From contig NZ_KV812002.1 of assembly GCF_001813295.1 (NCBI RefSeq), positions 118,448 through 164,281 on the forward strand: a stretch of DNA of 45,834 nt, written 5' to 3'. The notes under the pieces were generated by a model. That model did no database searches. It was not told the DNA's origin and worked only from the letters and a program-made list of their open reading frames with translations. Of the stretch, positions 1 through 8,626 are shown piece by piece. The translations under genes were made by a program, and so were the position numbers. Numbering within the stretch: the stretch's first letter is position 1; each line of letters begins with the position of its first letter. Source of the stretch: Streptococcus sp. HMSC072G04. Lineage in GTDB: Bacteria > Bacillota > Bacilli > Lactobacillales > Streptococcaceae.

Positions 1-30
1 GAGGCTAGGACTTTTGTCCCAGCCTCTTTT
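1..30 (+). repeat. 26-nt hairpin repeat with T run (end of a composite repeat cut by the window edge)
   Basis: Inverted repeat GAGGCTAGGAC / GTCCCAGCCTC around a TTTT loop, followed by TTTT, so terminator-like on the plus strand. Bases 1-26 are the exact reverse complement of 21815-21840, which is the tail of the composite repeat at 21811-21993. This is therefore probably the last part of another copy that starts to the left of the window. Confidence 0.7.
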
Positions 31-125
31 AGAATGTAAACAAACTGTTTTTTACATAAAACAAGCTAAGTGATGCAGAATAATTAAAACTGATACATAC
101 CAATAGTCTCATTCAAACATGCACT

Positions 126-263
126 GAAACTTTCCGCAGTGAGAAAAGTGCTAGAAATAGGATTGTTTCTAGCTCTCGGGAGTTTTGAAACTTTAGGTTC
201 AAAACTAAGTCATGGAACTTCTTCGAAGTTCGCTGACGTCCGTACTCACCTAAGGAAAGTTTC
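126..263 (-). repeat. Structured 3' UTR repeat, copy 1
   Basis: Closed by a perfect 10-bp pair, GAAACTTTCC (126-135) with GGAAAGTTTC (254-263). Read on the minus strand it has the core GACGTCAGCGA, then a GAACTTC/GAAGTTC hairpin, an AGTTTTGAA/TTCAAAACT hairpin, and a GCTAGAAA/TTTCTAGC hairpin followed by TTTTCTCAC. It starts 50 nt after the mvaA stop, on the mvaA sense strand. The remaining bases 31-125 and 264-313 show no gene. Confidence 0.85.
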
Positions 264-313
264 TAAGATGACTTTGTCTTCAATCTGAAAACGAAAACCT
301 TGTCTTAGTTCTT

Positions 314-1576
314 TTATTTTCTCAATTCTTGTAAGAGTGTTTGTGCCTTTTCTAAATTAAAGGATTTGTTTTCAAGGAGTTGGCTGACCAATCGGGGAAC
401 TTCCTCTTCCTTAGCTCCTGCTAGAAGGGCTAGGGAGCGTGCTTGGAGTTTCATATGTCCTGCTTGGATCCCTGTGGTGACAAGGGCTTTGAGGGCCGCG
501 AAATTCTGCGCCAAACCGAGCGAAGCAATGATACCTGCTAATTCAATAGCAGAAGGCTCTCCTAGCAAACGGTGGCTGACTTGAACCGTTGGGTTGAGGC
601 CAATCGAGCCTCCTTTTGTCGCAACCGGCATTGGTAGGGTGATCTCTCCATAGAGTTTTTTCTCTTCCGGCTGACTTGTCCAGTGACTCAAACCCTTGTA
701 AGAACCACTTTGTGCAGCATAGGCATGGGCTCCTGCTTCGATGGCCCGCCAGTCATTGCCTGTCGCAAGGACTAGGGCATCAATCCCGTTAAAAATTCCC
801 TTGTTATGAGTGGCTGCACGGTAAGGATCCACTTGGGCCAGTTGGCTAGCTAGCTCCATCCGGTGGGCAATTTCAATAGCTTCATCAGGATTTCGACTCA
901 GTGCTTTAAAATCGATGGCACACCGTGCACTCACTAAAGAGCGAGTAGCCAAGTTGGATAAAATTGCCATCAAGGCCTGACCACCAGAGAGTTCCTGGAT
1001 GTGATCGGTCAGAGCTTCTAACATGGTATTGAGCATATTGGCCCCCATGGCTTCTTTGGGATCGACAGCCAAGTAGACAATAAGAAAGTCCCCCTTGTTT
1101 TCGACCCAAAGATCCCTCGCTCCACCTCCACGCTTAACGATAGAAGGATAGGCTTCATTAGCCAGCTGAAGAAGGGTTTCCTTGTCTTCGAGGATGCGCT
1201 TGCTAGCAACTTCCATGTCTTCAACATCCGTCAGAGCAATCTCACCGATCATTTGGCGTTGGTGCACCTGGGTGGTGAAACCGCCTGAACGTTGAATGAG
1301 CTTAGCCGCAAAGCTGGCAGCTGCTACCACGGAAGGCTCTTCTGTGACCATGGGAAGGACATAGTCACGACCATTGATCAGGAAATAAGGAGCAAGGCTA
1401 AAGGGCAAGTCAAAAGTCGACAAGACATTTTCCGTCAATTGATCTGCAATAGAAAGGGGAAGTCCCTTTTGTTCTTTTAAGATCTGTGCTTCATCCCAAG
1501 TTAAGAGGCCTTCCTTCAGTAAGGCCTCTATGCGTTCTGTGGGCGAAAGTTTTGCAAAACCTGGTAATCGTGCCAT
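314..1576 (-). CDS. mvaA: Hydroxymethylglutaryl-CoA reductase, class II
   Basis: Cytosolic enzyme that reduces HMG-CoA to mevalonate, the committed step of the mevalonate route to isoprenoids in Gram-positive cocci. The 420 residues match the class II size. Visible family motifs are TEEPSV near residue 80 (catalytic Glu region), EAMGANM near 177, HNKGIFNG followed by TGNDW (catalytic Lys and Asp region), and AGHMKL near the C-terminus (flap His region). The start codon overlaps the mvaS stop in a TAATG junction, so translation is probably coupled and mvaS-mvaA form one operon. A structured repeat follows the stop after 50 nt. The identification is firm. Confidence 0.96.
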   Translation of the reverse strand: MARLPGFAKLSPTERIEALLKEGLLTWDEAQILKEQKGLPLSIADQLTENVLSTFDLPFSLAPYFLINGRDYVLPMVTEEPSVVAAASFAAKLIQRSGGFTTQVHQRQMIGEIALTDVEDMEVASKRILEDKETLLQLANEAYPSIVKRGGGARDLWVENKGDFLIVYLAVDPKEAMGANMLNTMLEALTDHIQELSGGQALMAILSNLATRSLVSARCAIDFKALSRNPDEAIEIAHRMELASQLAQVDPYRAATHNKGIFNGIDALVLATGNDWRAIEAGAHAYAAQSGSYKGLSHWTSQPEEKKLYGEITLPMPVATKGGSIGLNPTVQVSHRLLGEPSAIELAGIIASLGLAQNFAALKALVTTGIQAGHMKLQARSLALLAGAKEEEVPRLVSQLLENKSFNLEKAQTLLQELRK

Positions 1577-2748
1577 TATTTTTCTACTTTCTGATAAATG
1601 CGTTGGTGTTCCTTGATCTCTGTCAACGCAAAAATTTGATGCGTAGCAGGCTCAAACACTTGATTGCCACTAGGATCTAGATCTACTTCCTCATAAAAGA
1701 GTCGTTCGTAGTCAGTAACACTAAGAACCGTACGTTGGTCCAGTCTTTCCATGCGTTTGTGATCTAAGAGTTGCTCAAAACCAGGAACGAGATTGGCGCT
1801 AAAGATCTCAGAAACCGCTCCACTTCCATAGCTAAAGAGGGCGATTCGGTCACCAGCTTTGAGTTGGGGGTCATTTTCCAGTAGTGACAGCAAGCCTAGG
1901 AAAAGAGATCCAGTGTAGATATTTCCCACGCGTTGGCTGTATAGAATCGATTGATCAAAGTTGTATTGTAATTGATCTTTTTTCTCTTCCGACACCGACT
2001 TATCCAGGATTTTTTTCAAGCCCTTGAGAGCTAATTTCGGATAAGGCAAGTGGAAGCAGACGGCCGCAAAGTCTGTTAAGACAAGGCCAGTTCGTTTCTG
2101 GTATTCCGCCCAGGTTGTTTTCAGAGAATCTAGATATTGTTGCGTTGAATAAATCCCATTCACGAAGGGAGTTGTCGCATAATTTGGACGCCAAAAATCC
2201 ATGACATCGCGTGTTTGGGCAACATTGTCATCGTTAAAAGATAGAATACGAGGATTTTGGCTGATCAGCATAGCAACCGCTCCAGCCCCCTGTGTTGGTT
2301 CTCCAGGAGTTCCGATTCCGTATTTAGCAATGTCACTGGCAATGACCAAGACCTTACTTTGAGGGAATTTTTCAACATGGAGTTTAGCATAATCCAAGGC
2401 AGCAGTCGCAGCATAGCAAGCTTCTTTCATTTCAAAAGAGCGAGCGAAAGGCTGGATGTCTAGTAAGCCATGGACAAACACAGCAGCAGCCTTACTCTGG
2501 TCAATTCCAGATTCTGTCGCAAGAATCACCATGTCGATCGCTTCTTTATCTTCGTCTGTTAAAATATCATCTGCTGCAGTAGCAGCCAATGTGACGATGT
2601 CTTCTGTGATCGGTGCAACACTTTGTTCTTTTAAGAGAAGACCCTTGCTCAGTTTTTCGGGATCAGTATCACGAGCAGCAGCCAAATCTTCTAAACGCAA
2701 GACATAAGGGCTCGTCGCAAAACCAATCTTATCAATCCCAATTGTCAT
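1576..2748 (-). CDS. mvaS: Hydroxymethylglutaryl-CoA synthase
   Basis: Condenses acetyl-CoA with acetoacetyl-CoA to HMG-CoA, directly upstream of the reductase in both pathway and operon. The 390-residue protein carries the thiolase-fold catalytic triad at the positions known for cocci: Glu79 in ATESG, Cys111 in KEACYAAT and His233 in CFHLPYPK. Motif GQGAGAVAM-like segment (PTQGAGAVAM) lies near residue 155. The ATG is preceded by AAGAGG at suitable spacing. First gene of the mvaS-mvaA unit; the 190 nt upstream are AT-rich and should hold the promoter, but I could not pick a convincing -35/-10 pair. Confidence 0.96.
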   Translation of the reverse strand: MTIGIDKIGFATSPYVLRLEDLAAARDTDPEKLSKGLLLKEQSVAPITEDIVTLAATAADDILTDEDKEAIDMVILATESGIDQSKAAAVFVHGLLDIQPFARSFEMKEACYAATAALDYAKLHVEKFPQSKVLVIASDIAKYGIGTPGEPTQGAGAVAMLISQNPRILSFNDDNVAQTRDVMDFWRPNYATTPFVNGIYSTQQYLDSLKTTWAEYQKRTGLVLTDFAAVCFHLPYPKLALKGLKKILDKSVSEEKKDQLQYNFDQSILYSQRVGNIYTGSLFLGLLSLLENDPQLKAGDRIALFSYGSGAVSEIFSANLVPGFEQLLDHKRMERLDQRTVLSVTDYERLFYEEVDLDPSGNQVFEPATHQIFALTEIKEHQRIYQKVEK

Positions 2749-2901
2749 TCTTAACCTCTTTTTTATTTGATATCTACTAGTATATTTCGTTACTATTTTA
2801 CCATATTTAAGGGTAAAACTCCCTTGAAAAAGCTAGATCAGCAAGGAAATCATTCTCGGGACCGATTTTGCAATGTTTCAAAGAAAAAATAGAAAATCTA
2901 T

Positions 2902-2928
2902 AAAAAAAGCCATCCTCAGATGACTTTT
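2902..2928 (-). terminator. Rho-independent terminator of the small membrane-protein gene
   Basis: On the minus strand, stem AAAAGTCATC / GATGGCTTTT (one G-U pair) with loop TGAG, followed by a T run. Lies 12 nt after the stop of the gene at 2941-3165. Confidence 0.8.
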
Positions 2929-2940
2929 CAAATCTTATGT

Positions 2941-3165
2941 TTAGCTATCTTTTTTAGGGTTGCTCATGATTCGTATGAAGAGTTCTTTGCATTTGTCTCT
3001 TAGAACTTTTTCGTAGAAGACGAGTATAGCGATGTTCACAATCATAAAGTTCAAGGTCAGATAGAACAAGTCAAATGAATTGCGGGCATAATCAGTCGCT
3101 AATAGATAGGAGGAGAGGGCTCCTAGAATCATATAAGGAAGATACTTGATATACTTGTTTATCAT
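2941..3165 (-). CDS. Small two-segment membrane protein, unknown function
   Basis: A 74-residue protein with two predicted membrane segments (about residues 8-24 and 33-51) and a charged C-terminal tail rich in Lys and Arg. A GAGGTG ribosome binding site lies 9 nt before the ATG, and a clear terminator follows the stop, which supports a real gene. I do not recognise the family. It sits alone between mvaS and the threonine/serine exporter pair and is not obviously co-transcribed with either, since both flanks have hairpins or AT-rich gaps. Confidence 0.6.
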   Translation of the reverse strand: MINKYIKYLPYMILGALSSYLLATDYARNSFDLFYLTLNFMIVNIAILVFYEKVLRDKCKELFIRIMSNPKKDS

Positions 3166-3264
3166 CCTACAGCACCTCGCATACTCTAAAGGATTTGTTT
3201 TTTCACTTTTATTGTAGTCCTTTTAAGTAAAAATGCAAGCAAGGACACTTATAAAAATTGAACA

Positions 3265-3286
3265 ACCAATGCTAGTTGGCATTGGT
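3265..3286 (-). terminator. Hairpin overlapping the stop of the exporter subunit gene
   Basis: ACCAATGC / GCATTGGT perfect 8-bp stem whose loop contains the TAG stop of the 3272-3742 gene on the minus strand; downstream TTGTTCAATTTTT gives a T-rich tail. Plausible terminator that includes the end of the coding sequence. Confidence 0.6.
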
Positions 3287-3742
3287 CATTTTTCTTTTTT
3301 GATGGCGTTGATAAGAATGGTAAAGTTTCAAGACAACAGAGCCACTAGCCATCCCGATGGAGATCACCAAGGCCAGAATAACCACCAGGGTCACGCTGGT
3401 CACTGCCTGGCGATATTGGCCACTGACAAAGAAGGAAGTGGTCCGATAGGAAATATATCCAGGAACCAAGGGCGCGAGAATGGACAACATAAAGACCACG
3501 ACAGGCGTCTTGAGGACGATACTTAAAATCTGACTGATACAGGAGCCGACAATGGCTGCGATGAAGGTTGCAACGATGACATTGGTAGGCCCTTTCAGGA
3601 TATAGTAAAGTAGCCAGATGCCCATACCTAGGATTCCTCCAGGAATCAACATGGAGCGCTGCACATTTAGGACGATTAAAAAGGTGATGATGGCAATCAA
3701 ACTGGCCACCGCTTGGATTAAAAATTCAGTTAGGTTCATCAT
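3272..3742 (-). CDS. Threonine/serine exporter, small subunit (ThrE_2/DUF3815 type)
   Basis: A 156-residue hydrophobic protein with four to five membrane segments, matching the small C-terminal half of the ThrE exporter family. It lies directly after the large half (3744-4502) with only one base between the stop and this ATG (ATAAAATGATG), without a strong ribosome binding site of its own, so translational coupling is likely. In ThrE of Corynebacterium the two halves are fused; split pairs are common in streptococci. Two consecutive ATGs exist (3742 and 3739). Function as amino-acid exporter is inferred from the family; the substrate is not shown by the sequence. Confidence 0.8.
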   Translation of the reverse strand: MMNLTEFLIQAVASLIAIITFLIVLNVQRSMLIPGGILGMGIWLLYYILKGPTNVIVATFIAAIVGSCISQILSIVLKTPVVVFMLSILAPLVPGYISYRTTSFFVSGQYRQAVTSVTLVVILALVISIGMASGSVVLKLYHSYQRHQKRKMTNAN

Positions 3743-3743
3743 T

Positions 3744-4502
3744 TTATTTCATAAGGACGAGGGCGACCGTTGTACCGGCACCAAGTGCAAGAGTAATGAG
3801 GAGAGTCTCAAAGAGTTTGCTCATCCCAGAGTTGAGGTGGTAATTCATCAGATCTCGGACGGCATTGGTCATAGCGATTCCAGGAACGAAGGGCATGACA
3901 CAGCCTGCGATAATGAGATCGGTATTGGAAGGAAAACCACTATAGCGCGTCCAGATATGGGCCAAAAAACCAAAGACAAAGGCGGCCGCAAAGGCAGTGA
4001 CAAAAGGAATGCGAACGTATTTCTCAACGACAAGAGAAAAAGCAAAGGCAAAGACAGTCGCAATACCCGCTCCAATCGCATCATAGAAATTTCCTCCAAA
4101 CATGATGGAGAAGAAAGGCGCACTGAGGGTTGCCGCAATGGTCAACTGGAGATTGGTATAAGGAACGCGCTTCATTTTCAACTCGCTCAGGGCTTGGTAG
4201 GCTTGCTCGAGATCGATCTCTCCAGAGACAAGTTGACGAGAGATCTGATTGACGTCACAGACCTTTTCGATATTGTAATTGGTCCTCAAGATCCGTTTCA
4301 TGCGCGTGACATTGGCATTCTCAATTGAAAAGAAAATAGCGACTGGCATCGCTAAAACATTGCAATCGACGATTCCCTGTGAATGGGCGATCCGGATCAT
4401 GGTATCTTCGACCCGGTGAATCTCAGAACCGCTCTCGATCAGGAGGGTTCCAGCTAACATCAGGACGTCGATCACTTGGTTGATCTGTTTTGACTCTTCC
4501 AT
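3744..4502 (-). CDS. Threonine/serine exporter, large subunit (ThrE/DUF1212 type)
   Basis: A 252-residue protein with a soluble N-terminal part of about 110 residues (includes SGSEIHRVEDTMIRIA, typical of the DUF1212 start) followed by five hydrophobic segments. The usual partner, a small ThrE_2 protein, follows immediately. Ribosome binding site AAGGAA is well placed before the ATG at 4502. Expected to act in the cytoplasmic membrane as half of a proton-driven threonine/serine exporter; this is family-based. No regulatory site was recognised upstream. Confidence 0.85.
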   Translation of the reverse strand: MEESKQINQVIDVLMLAGTLLIESGSEIHRVEDTMIRIAHSQGIVDCNVLAMPVAIFFSIENANVTRMKRILRTNYNIEKVCDVNQISRQLVSGEIDLEQAYQALSELKMKRVPYTNLQLTIAATLSAPFFSIMFGGNFYDAIGAGIATVFAFAFSLVVEKYVRIPFVTAFAAAFVFGFLAHIWTRYSGFPSNTDLIIAGCVMPFVPGIAMTNAVRDLMNYHLNSGMSKLFETLLITLALGAGTTVALVLMK

Positions 4503-4640
4503 AATTTCCTTCTTACTAAATAATCTGTTTCTATTATAGCAAAAAAGGACCAGAGACAGAACTAAAATCTGACAATTCTAGTTTGTTTCTTATCCTTTCT
4601 GAATTCGTTTAGAATATCTATTGTTTAGGCTTATCATTCG

Positions 4641-4754
4641 TTAACTCGGGTGGTGGTGCTGCACGGTGCTATCCTGGACGAGAAGGGTTGCTAAAAAGAT
4701 CAGTGCAATCAGGATAAAGAGCCAAATAATAGCGAAAATAAATGTTAAAAACAT
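4641..4754 (-). CDS. 37-residue single-span membrane peptide, unknown function
   Basis: Small ORF starting at ATG 4754: an N-terminal hydrophobic helix of about 25 residues (begins MFLTFIFAIIWLFILIAL), then a short polar tail LVQDSTVQHHHPS with three consecutive His. An AGAAGGGGTG ribosome binding site precedes the start and a near-consensus promoter (4787-4815) lies 26-60 nt upstream, so this looks like a genuine gene and not chance. It is separated from pflB by the pflB terminator and from the exporter genes by about 140 nt. The topology resembles small membrane modulators or type I toxin-like peptides, but I cannot assign a function. The span 4503-4640 shows no other gene. Confidence 0.6.
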   Translation of the reverse strand: MFLTFIFAIIWLFILIALIFLATLLVQDSTVQHHHPS

Positions 4755-4786
4755 AGGATCACCCCTTCTATCTTATTTACAGCTCT

Positions 4787-4815
4787 ACTATAACACTTGG
4801 AGAAAGCGCTGTCAA
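4787..4815 (-). promoter_or_regulatory. Strong sigma-A promoter for the 37-residue peptide gene
   Basis: Minus strand: -35 TTGACA (4810-4815), 17-bp spacer, -10 TATAGT (4787-4792). Predicted start near 4780, giving a leader of about 26 nt that holds the ribosome binding site. Confidence 0.8.
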
Positions 4816-4877
4816 ACTCTATATAGTAGGCTCTTAAACTCTTTCAAAATTCAGAATACTCTTGCGATGGGGATGAA

Positions 4878-4903
4878 AAAACCAGCCGTTTCCGACTGGC
4901 TTT
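4878..4903 (-). terminator. pflB terminator
   Basis: Minus strand stem AAAGCCAGTC / GGCTGGTTTT with loop GGAAAC and a T run, 18 nt after the pflB stop. Confidence 0.85.
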
Positions 4904-4920
4904 TAAGACCTATTTGAATC

Positions 4921-7236
4921 TTAGTTCAAGGCATCATCCATTGAAAGAACTTCGTGGAAGACACGTTGTGTCAATTCAGTTTTTTGTTCTGGAGTGAGGT
5001 ATTTAGTGTTTACACAGTATCCAGAGATACGAACGATAACGTCTTCACCTGACATGATCTTTTCGTAAACATCGTTCAAGTCCATAACGTTCAAGTTACA
5101 GTGTTGTCCACCGTTTTCGAAGTATCCATCAAGGATGGTTACCAAGTTATCAACTTGTTCGTCACGAGTTTTACCAAGAGCACGTGGTGATACTTGAGTA
5201 GTGAGTGAGATACCATCAGCTGCGTAACCAAAGTCAAGGCTAGCAAGTGAGTTCAAGTTTTGCAACCATCCACCTTTAGCTTTGTTAGATGGGTTAGCAC
5301 CTGGTGAGAAGAATTCAAGTTTAGACAAGTTCACAGAACCATCTTCGTTAAGATATACCCCTTTGTGGACTGGAGAGTTACCAGTTTGTTTAGAGTAAGC
5401 AACGTTAGAAGTGATGGTAAGAAGTGAAACAGTTGCCTCAGCGTTCTTGTAAAGTTTGTGGCTACGAAGACGAGTAGTGTAAGCTTCGATCAACCATTCT
5501 GCCAATTCGTTAGAACGTGGGTCATCTTCACCCCAACGTGGGTATTCACCGATTGTTTCGTAGTCGTAGATGTAGCCATCTTCGTCACGGATTGGTTTAA
5601 CAGTAGCATATTTGATTGCTGACAATGTATCAACAGTATTGGCAAATCCACAGATACCGAATCCCATGTTTGCGCGTTGGTGAGTTGGCAAGAAGGCCAT
5701 TTGAACAGCTTCGTAGTTGTACTTATCAGTCATGTAGTGGATGATGTTCAAAGCATCTACGTAAGTGTCTGTCAACCAGTCAAGAGATTTTTCGAAGTTT
5801 GCTTTAACAGATTCGAATTCAAGAACTTCGTCACGGATTGGATCGATGTCAAATACTTTATAGTCTTTATGAACATCGTCGTAACCACCGTTCAAACCAG
5901 TAAGAAGAGCTTTAAGAACGTTAACACGAGCACCGAAGTATTGGATGTTGTGGCGTTGTTCTTCGTTTTCTGGGTCAAGTGGAGATACACAACATGAGAT
6001 ACAGCTCATTTCACCGTATCCGTCTTTGGCCATTGTTGTTACACCTTCGTATTGGATAGAAGAGTGTTTATGGCTCATGTGCATACAGTAGCGACGGAAG
6101 TTGTATGGCAATTTGTCAGTCCAAAGAACTGTCAAGTTTGGTTCTGGAGAGTTACCGATGTTGTCCAAAGTGTTCAAGAAACGGTAGTCCATCTTAGTAA
6201 CACGGTGACGACCGTCGTTACCCATACCAGCCATTGATGTTGTGATGAAGGTTGGGTCACCTGAGTACAATTCGTCGTAAGCTTTTGTACGAGCAAATTT
6301 AACAGTACGCAATTTCATAACGAAATCATCAACGAATTCTTGGATTTCTGATTCAGTGTAAGTACCACGAGCCAAGTCACGTTCAGCGTAGATATCCAAA
6401 ACGATTGGCACACGTCCAAGAGAAGTAGCAGCACCGTTGATCACACGGCAGACAGCCATGAAGGCGATGTTTGTCCATTGGATCGCTTCTTTTGTATCGA
6501 AGGCAGGACGACGTACGTCTACACCATAAAGGTCACCCAATTTAACAACTTCTTGAAGTGCTTGGTATTGAAGGTTTACTTCTTCACGAAGACGGATTGA
6601 TTCTTCATCGATTTCAGTAATAGAGTTCCAGTCGTTTGCTTTTTCAGCCATCAAGTAGTCAGCACCGTAAAGAGCCAAACGAGCATAAACCCCGATGATA
6701 CGTCCACGAGAGTAAGCGTCTGGAAGACCAGTTACAGTGTGAGCGTGACGAGCACGACGGATGTTAGAAGTGTAAGCGCGGAAGATACCGTCGTTTACAG
6801 TTGTAACGTATTTTGTGAAGATTTCATGAACTGCAGGATCTGGTTCGTATCCATTTTCTTTCAAAGTAGTTTCCGCCATACGGATACCACCACGAGGCAT
6901 GAAGTTCAATTTGAACAATTCATCATTTTGGATACCGAAGATGACTTCGTTTTCTTTGTCGATATATCCAGCTGCGATATCAGCGATAGATGTTGGACGG
7001 TTATCGTATGGGAAACGAGTTTCTTCGTAATGAGCTTTTGTTTCTTCAACAATCTTCTTGATGTGAAGAGAACGTTCAGTTGGACCAGCTAGGAAGCTTT
7101 CATCTCCATCATAAGGTGTGTAGTTAGCTTGAACGAAGCGAGAAACGCTTGCTTTTTCTTTCCAATCTTCACCTTTGAAGCCTTCCCAGGCTTTGTCAAA
7201 AATATCTTGTGCTTCAACGACTGTTTTAACAACCAT
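4921..7236 (-). CDS. pflB: Formate acetyltransferase (pyruvate formate-lyase)
   Basis: Glycyl-radical enzyme that splits pyruvate with CoA into acetyl-CoA and formate under anaerobic or sugar-limited growth; it is the anaerobic counterpart of the spxB route found later in this window. The 771 residues have the adjacent catalytic cysteines Cys415-Cys416 in SCISCCVSP and the C-terminal radical loop RISGYCV with Gly739. It needs the activase PflA, which is not encoded here. Codon use is strongly biased, as expected for an abundant glycolytic-type enzyme. Upstream promoter with an embedded cre site suggests CcpA control; a terminator follows the stop. Confidence 0.98.
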   Translation of the reverse strand: MVVKTVVEAQDIFDKAWEGFKGEDWKEKASVSRFVQANYTPYDGDESFLAGPTERSLHIKKIVEETKAHYEETRFPYDNRPTSIADIAAGYIDKENEVIFGIQNDELFKLNFMPRGGIRMAETTLKENGYEPDPAVHEIFTKYVTTVNDGIFRAYTSNIRRARHAHTVTGLPDAYSRGRIIGVYARLALYGADYLMAEKANDWNSITEIDEESIRLREEVNLQYQALQEVVKLGDLYGVDVRRPAFDTKEAIQWTNIAFMAVCRVINGAATSLGRVPIVLDIYAERDLARGTYTESEIQEFVDDFVMKLRTVKFARTKAYDELYSGDPTFITTSMAGMGNDGRHRVTKMDYRFLNTLDNIGNSPEPNLTVLWTDKLPYNFRRYCMHMSHKHSSIQYEGVTTMAKDGYGEMSCISCCVSPLDPENEEQRHNIQYFGARVNVLKALLTGLNGGYDDVHKDYKVFDIDPIRDEVLEFESVKANFEKSLDWLTDTYVDALNIIHYMTDKYNYEAVQMAFLPTHQRANMGFGICGFANTVDTLSAIKYATVKPIRDEDGYIYDYETIGEYPRWGEDDPRSNELAEWLIEAYTTRLRSHKLYKNAEATVSLLTITSNVAYSKQTGNSPVHKGVYLNEDGSVNLSKLEFFSPGANPSNKAKGGWLQNLNSLASLDFGYAADGISLTTQVSPRALGKTRDEQVDNLVTILDGYFENGGQHCNLNVMDLNDVYEKIMSGEDVIVRISGYCVNTKYLTPEQKTELTQRVFHEVLSMDDALN

Positions 7237-7291
7237 TTTTATTTTCCTCTATTGTCTTTCTAGCAACTATATCTGTTGCACTTACAATAGT

Positions 7292-7320
7292 AGTATACCA
7301 TACAGAAACCGATTACACAA
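7292..7320 (-). promoter_or_regulatory. pflB promoter
   Basis: Minus strand: -35 TTGTGT (7315-7320), 17-bp spacer, -10 TATACT (7292-7297). Leader of about 50 nt to the pflB ATG. Confidence 0.7.
7304..7317 (-). promoter_or_regulatory. cre (CcpA) site in the pflB promoter spacer
   Basis: TGTAATCGGTTTCT on the minus strand matches the catabolite response element consensus TGNAANCGNWNNCW at every fixed position. It overlaps the -35/-10 spacer, where CcpA binding would block RNA polymerase. Match seen directly; function inferred. Confidence 0.65.
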
Positions 7321-7447
7321 AGACAAATTGCGAAAAATAGCAGATTCTTTTATAATACAGTTTCAACTCTTCTGCGATACTGTACTACATTTTTGTAAAT
7401 GAACACGAATTTCCATCAATTTTCATGTTTTTAGGAGGGGCCGATTT

Positions 7448-7476
7448 TTGCAATTCTAAAATTTTCTTCTTATAAT
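7448..7476 (+). promoter_or_regulatory. dinB promoter
   Basis: -35 TTGCAA (7448-7453), 17-bp spacer, -10 TATAAT (7471-7476), about 20 nt before the dinB ATG. A second pair, TTGCGA (7328-7333), 17 bp, TATAAT (7351-7356), lies upstream on the same strand. No SOS-type operator was recognised. Confidence 0.65.
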
Positions 7477-7496
7477 AGAAAAAAGGAGGGTGAAAA

Positions 7497-8603
7497 ATGC
7501 TGATATTTCCATTGGTGAATGATACGAGTCGCAAGATTATTCATATTGATATGGATGCATTTTTTGCTGCGGTCGAAGAAAGAGATAACCCTAGTTTAAA
7601 GGGGAAGCCTGTCGTAATTGGCCAGGACCCTCGTCAATCAGGAGGGAGAGGTGTGGTCTCGACCTGTAACTATGAAGCAAGGAAATATGGCATTCATTCG
7701 GCGATGAGTTCTAAAGAAGCACTAGATCTTTGTCCCCAAGCGATCTTTATCTCTGGAAATTATGAAAAATACCGAGAAGTGGGCGAACAGGTTCGTGAGA
7801 TTTTCAAGCGCTATACAGATCTGATCGAGCCTATGAGTATTGATGAAGCCTATCTAGATGTGACGGAAAATAAAATCCAGAGCAAATCAGCTGTCAAAAT
7901 CGCTCGCTTGATTCAGCATGCGATCTGGGAAGAGTTGCATCTCACAGCTTCAGCAGGTGTCTCTTATAATAAGTTTTTGGCCAAGATGGCAAGTGACTAT
8001 CAGAAACCCCATGGCCTAACGGTGGTCTTGCCGGAGGATGCCGAGGATTTCCTTAGCAAGATGGACATTGCCAAATTTCATGGGGTAGGAAAGAAGACAG
8101 TCGAGCGCCTGCATGAGATGGGTGTCTATACTGGAGCGGATCTTTTAGCCATCCCGGAGATGACCTTGATCGATCGATTTGGGCGCTTTGGCTATGATCT
8201 CTTTCGTAAGGCGCGAGGCATTCACAATAGCCCTGTCAAGAGCCATCGTATCCGCAAGTCGATCGGAAAAGAGCGGACCTACCGCAAGCTCCTCTATGCT
8301 GAAGATGATATTTTAGAAGAAATTGCCAATCTGTCCAGTAAGGTAGCCAAATCGCTGGAAAAACATGGCAAGCAAGGAAAGACCTTGGTTTTAAAAGTGC
8401 GCTATGGAGACTTCACCACCCTGACCAAGCGGATGACATTGACGGAGCCAACACGAGAGGCTGAGCGGATCAATCGTTCCGCTCGCCAAATTTTTCAAGA
8501 AATCGAATCGACAAATACTGGAATCCGCCTCTTGGGTGTCACCATGACCAATTTCGTGGATCATACCGAATTGCCTTTGGTGGAAGAAAAAGAAAACGAC
8601 TAG
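7497..8603 (+). CDS. dinB: DNA polymerase IV (Y family)
   Basis: Error-prone translesion polymerase. The 368 residues show the palm motif [15 protein letters not shown] near the N-terminus (metal-binding Asp), the second catalytic motif SIDEAYLDV near residue 118, and the thumb/little-finger region to about residue 350. Start chosen at 7497 because GGAGGG lies 6 nt upstream; ORF length fits the family. It converges with recD2: both stops sit in one inverted repeat (8596-8619). The promoter lies so close that the leader would be about 15 nt. Confidence 0.95.
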   Translation: MLIFPLVNDTSRKIIHIDMDAFFAAVEERDNPSLKGKPVVIGQDPRQSGGRGVVSTCNYEARKYGIHSAMSSKEALDLCPQAIFISGNYEKYREVGEQVREIFKRYTDLIEPMSIDEAYLDVTENKIQSKSAVKIARLIQHAIWEELHLTASAGVSYNKFLAKMASDYQKPHGLTVVLPEDAEDFLSKMDIAKFHGVGKKTVERLHEMGVYTGADLLAIPEMTLIDRFGRFGYDLFRKARGIHNSPVKSHRIRKSIGKERTYRKLLYAEDDILEEIANLSSKVAKSLEKHGKQGKTLVLKVRYGDFTTLTKRMTLTEPTREAERINRSARQIFQEIESTNTGIRLLGVTMTNFVDHTELPLVEEKEND

Positions 8604-8626
8604 TTTGTTCACTAGTCGTATTTTTT
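8596..8626. terminator. Bidirectional terminator holding the stops of dinB and recD2
   Basis: Perfect 8-bp stem ACGACTAG (8596-8603) / CTAGTCGT (8612-8619). The TAG of dinB is in the left arm and the TAG of recD2 (minus strand) in the right arm. A T run follows on the plus strand (8621-8626), and TTTTCTTTTTC follows on the minus strand. Confidence 0.8.

Noticed and set aside
5677..7092. Long antisense ORFs within pflB, and similar ones within recD2, gdhA and spxB
   Set aside because: Frame shadows of highly biased coding sequences, without ribosome binding sites or recognisable products.
7399..7434. 11-codon ORF in the pflB-dinB gap
   Set aside because: No ribosome binding site; likely chance.
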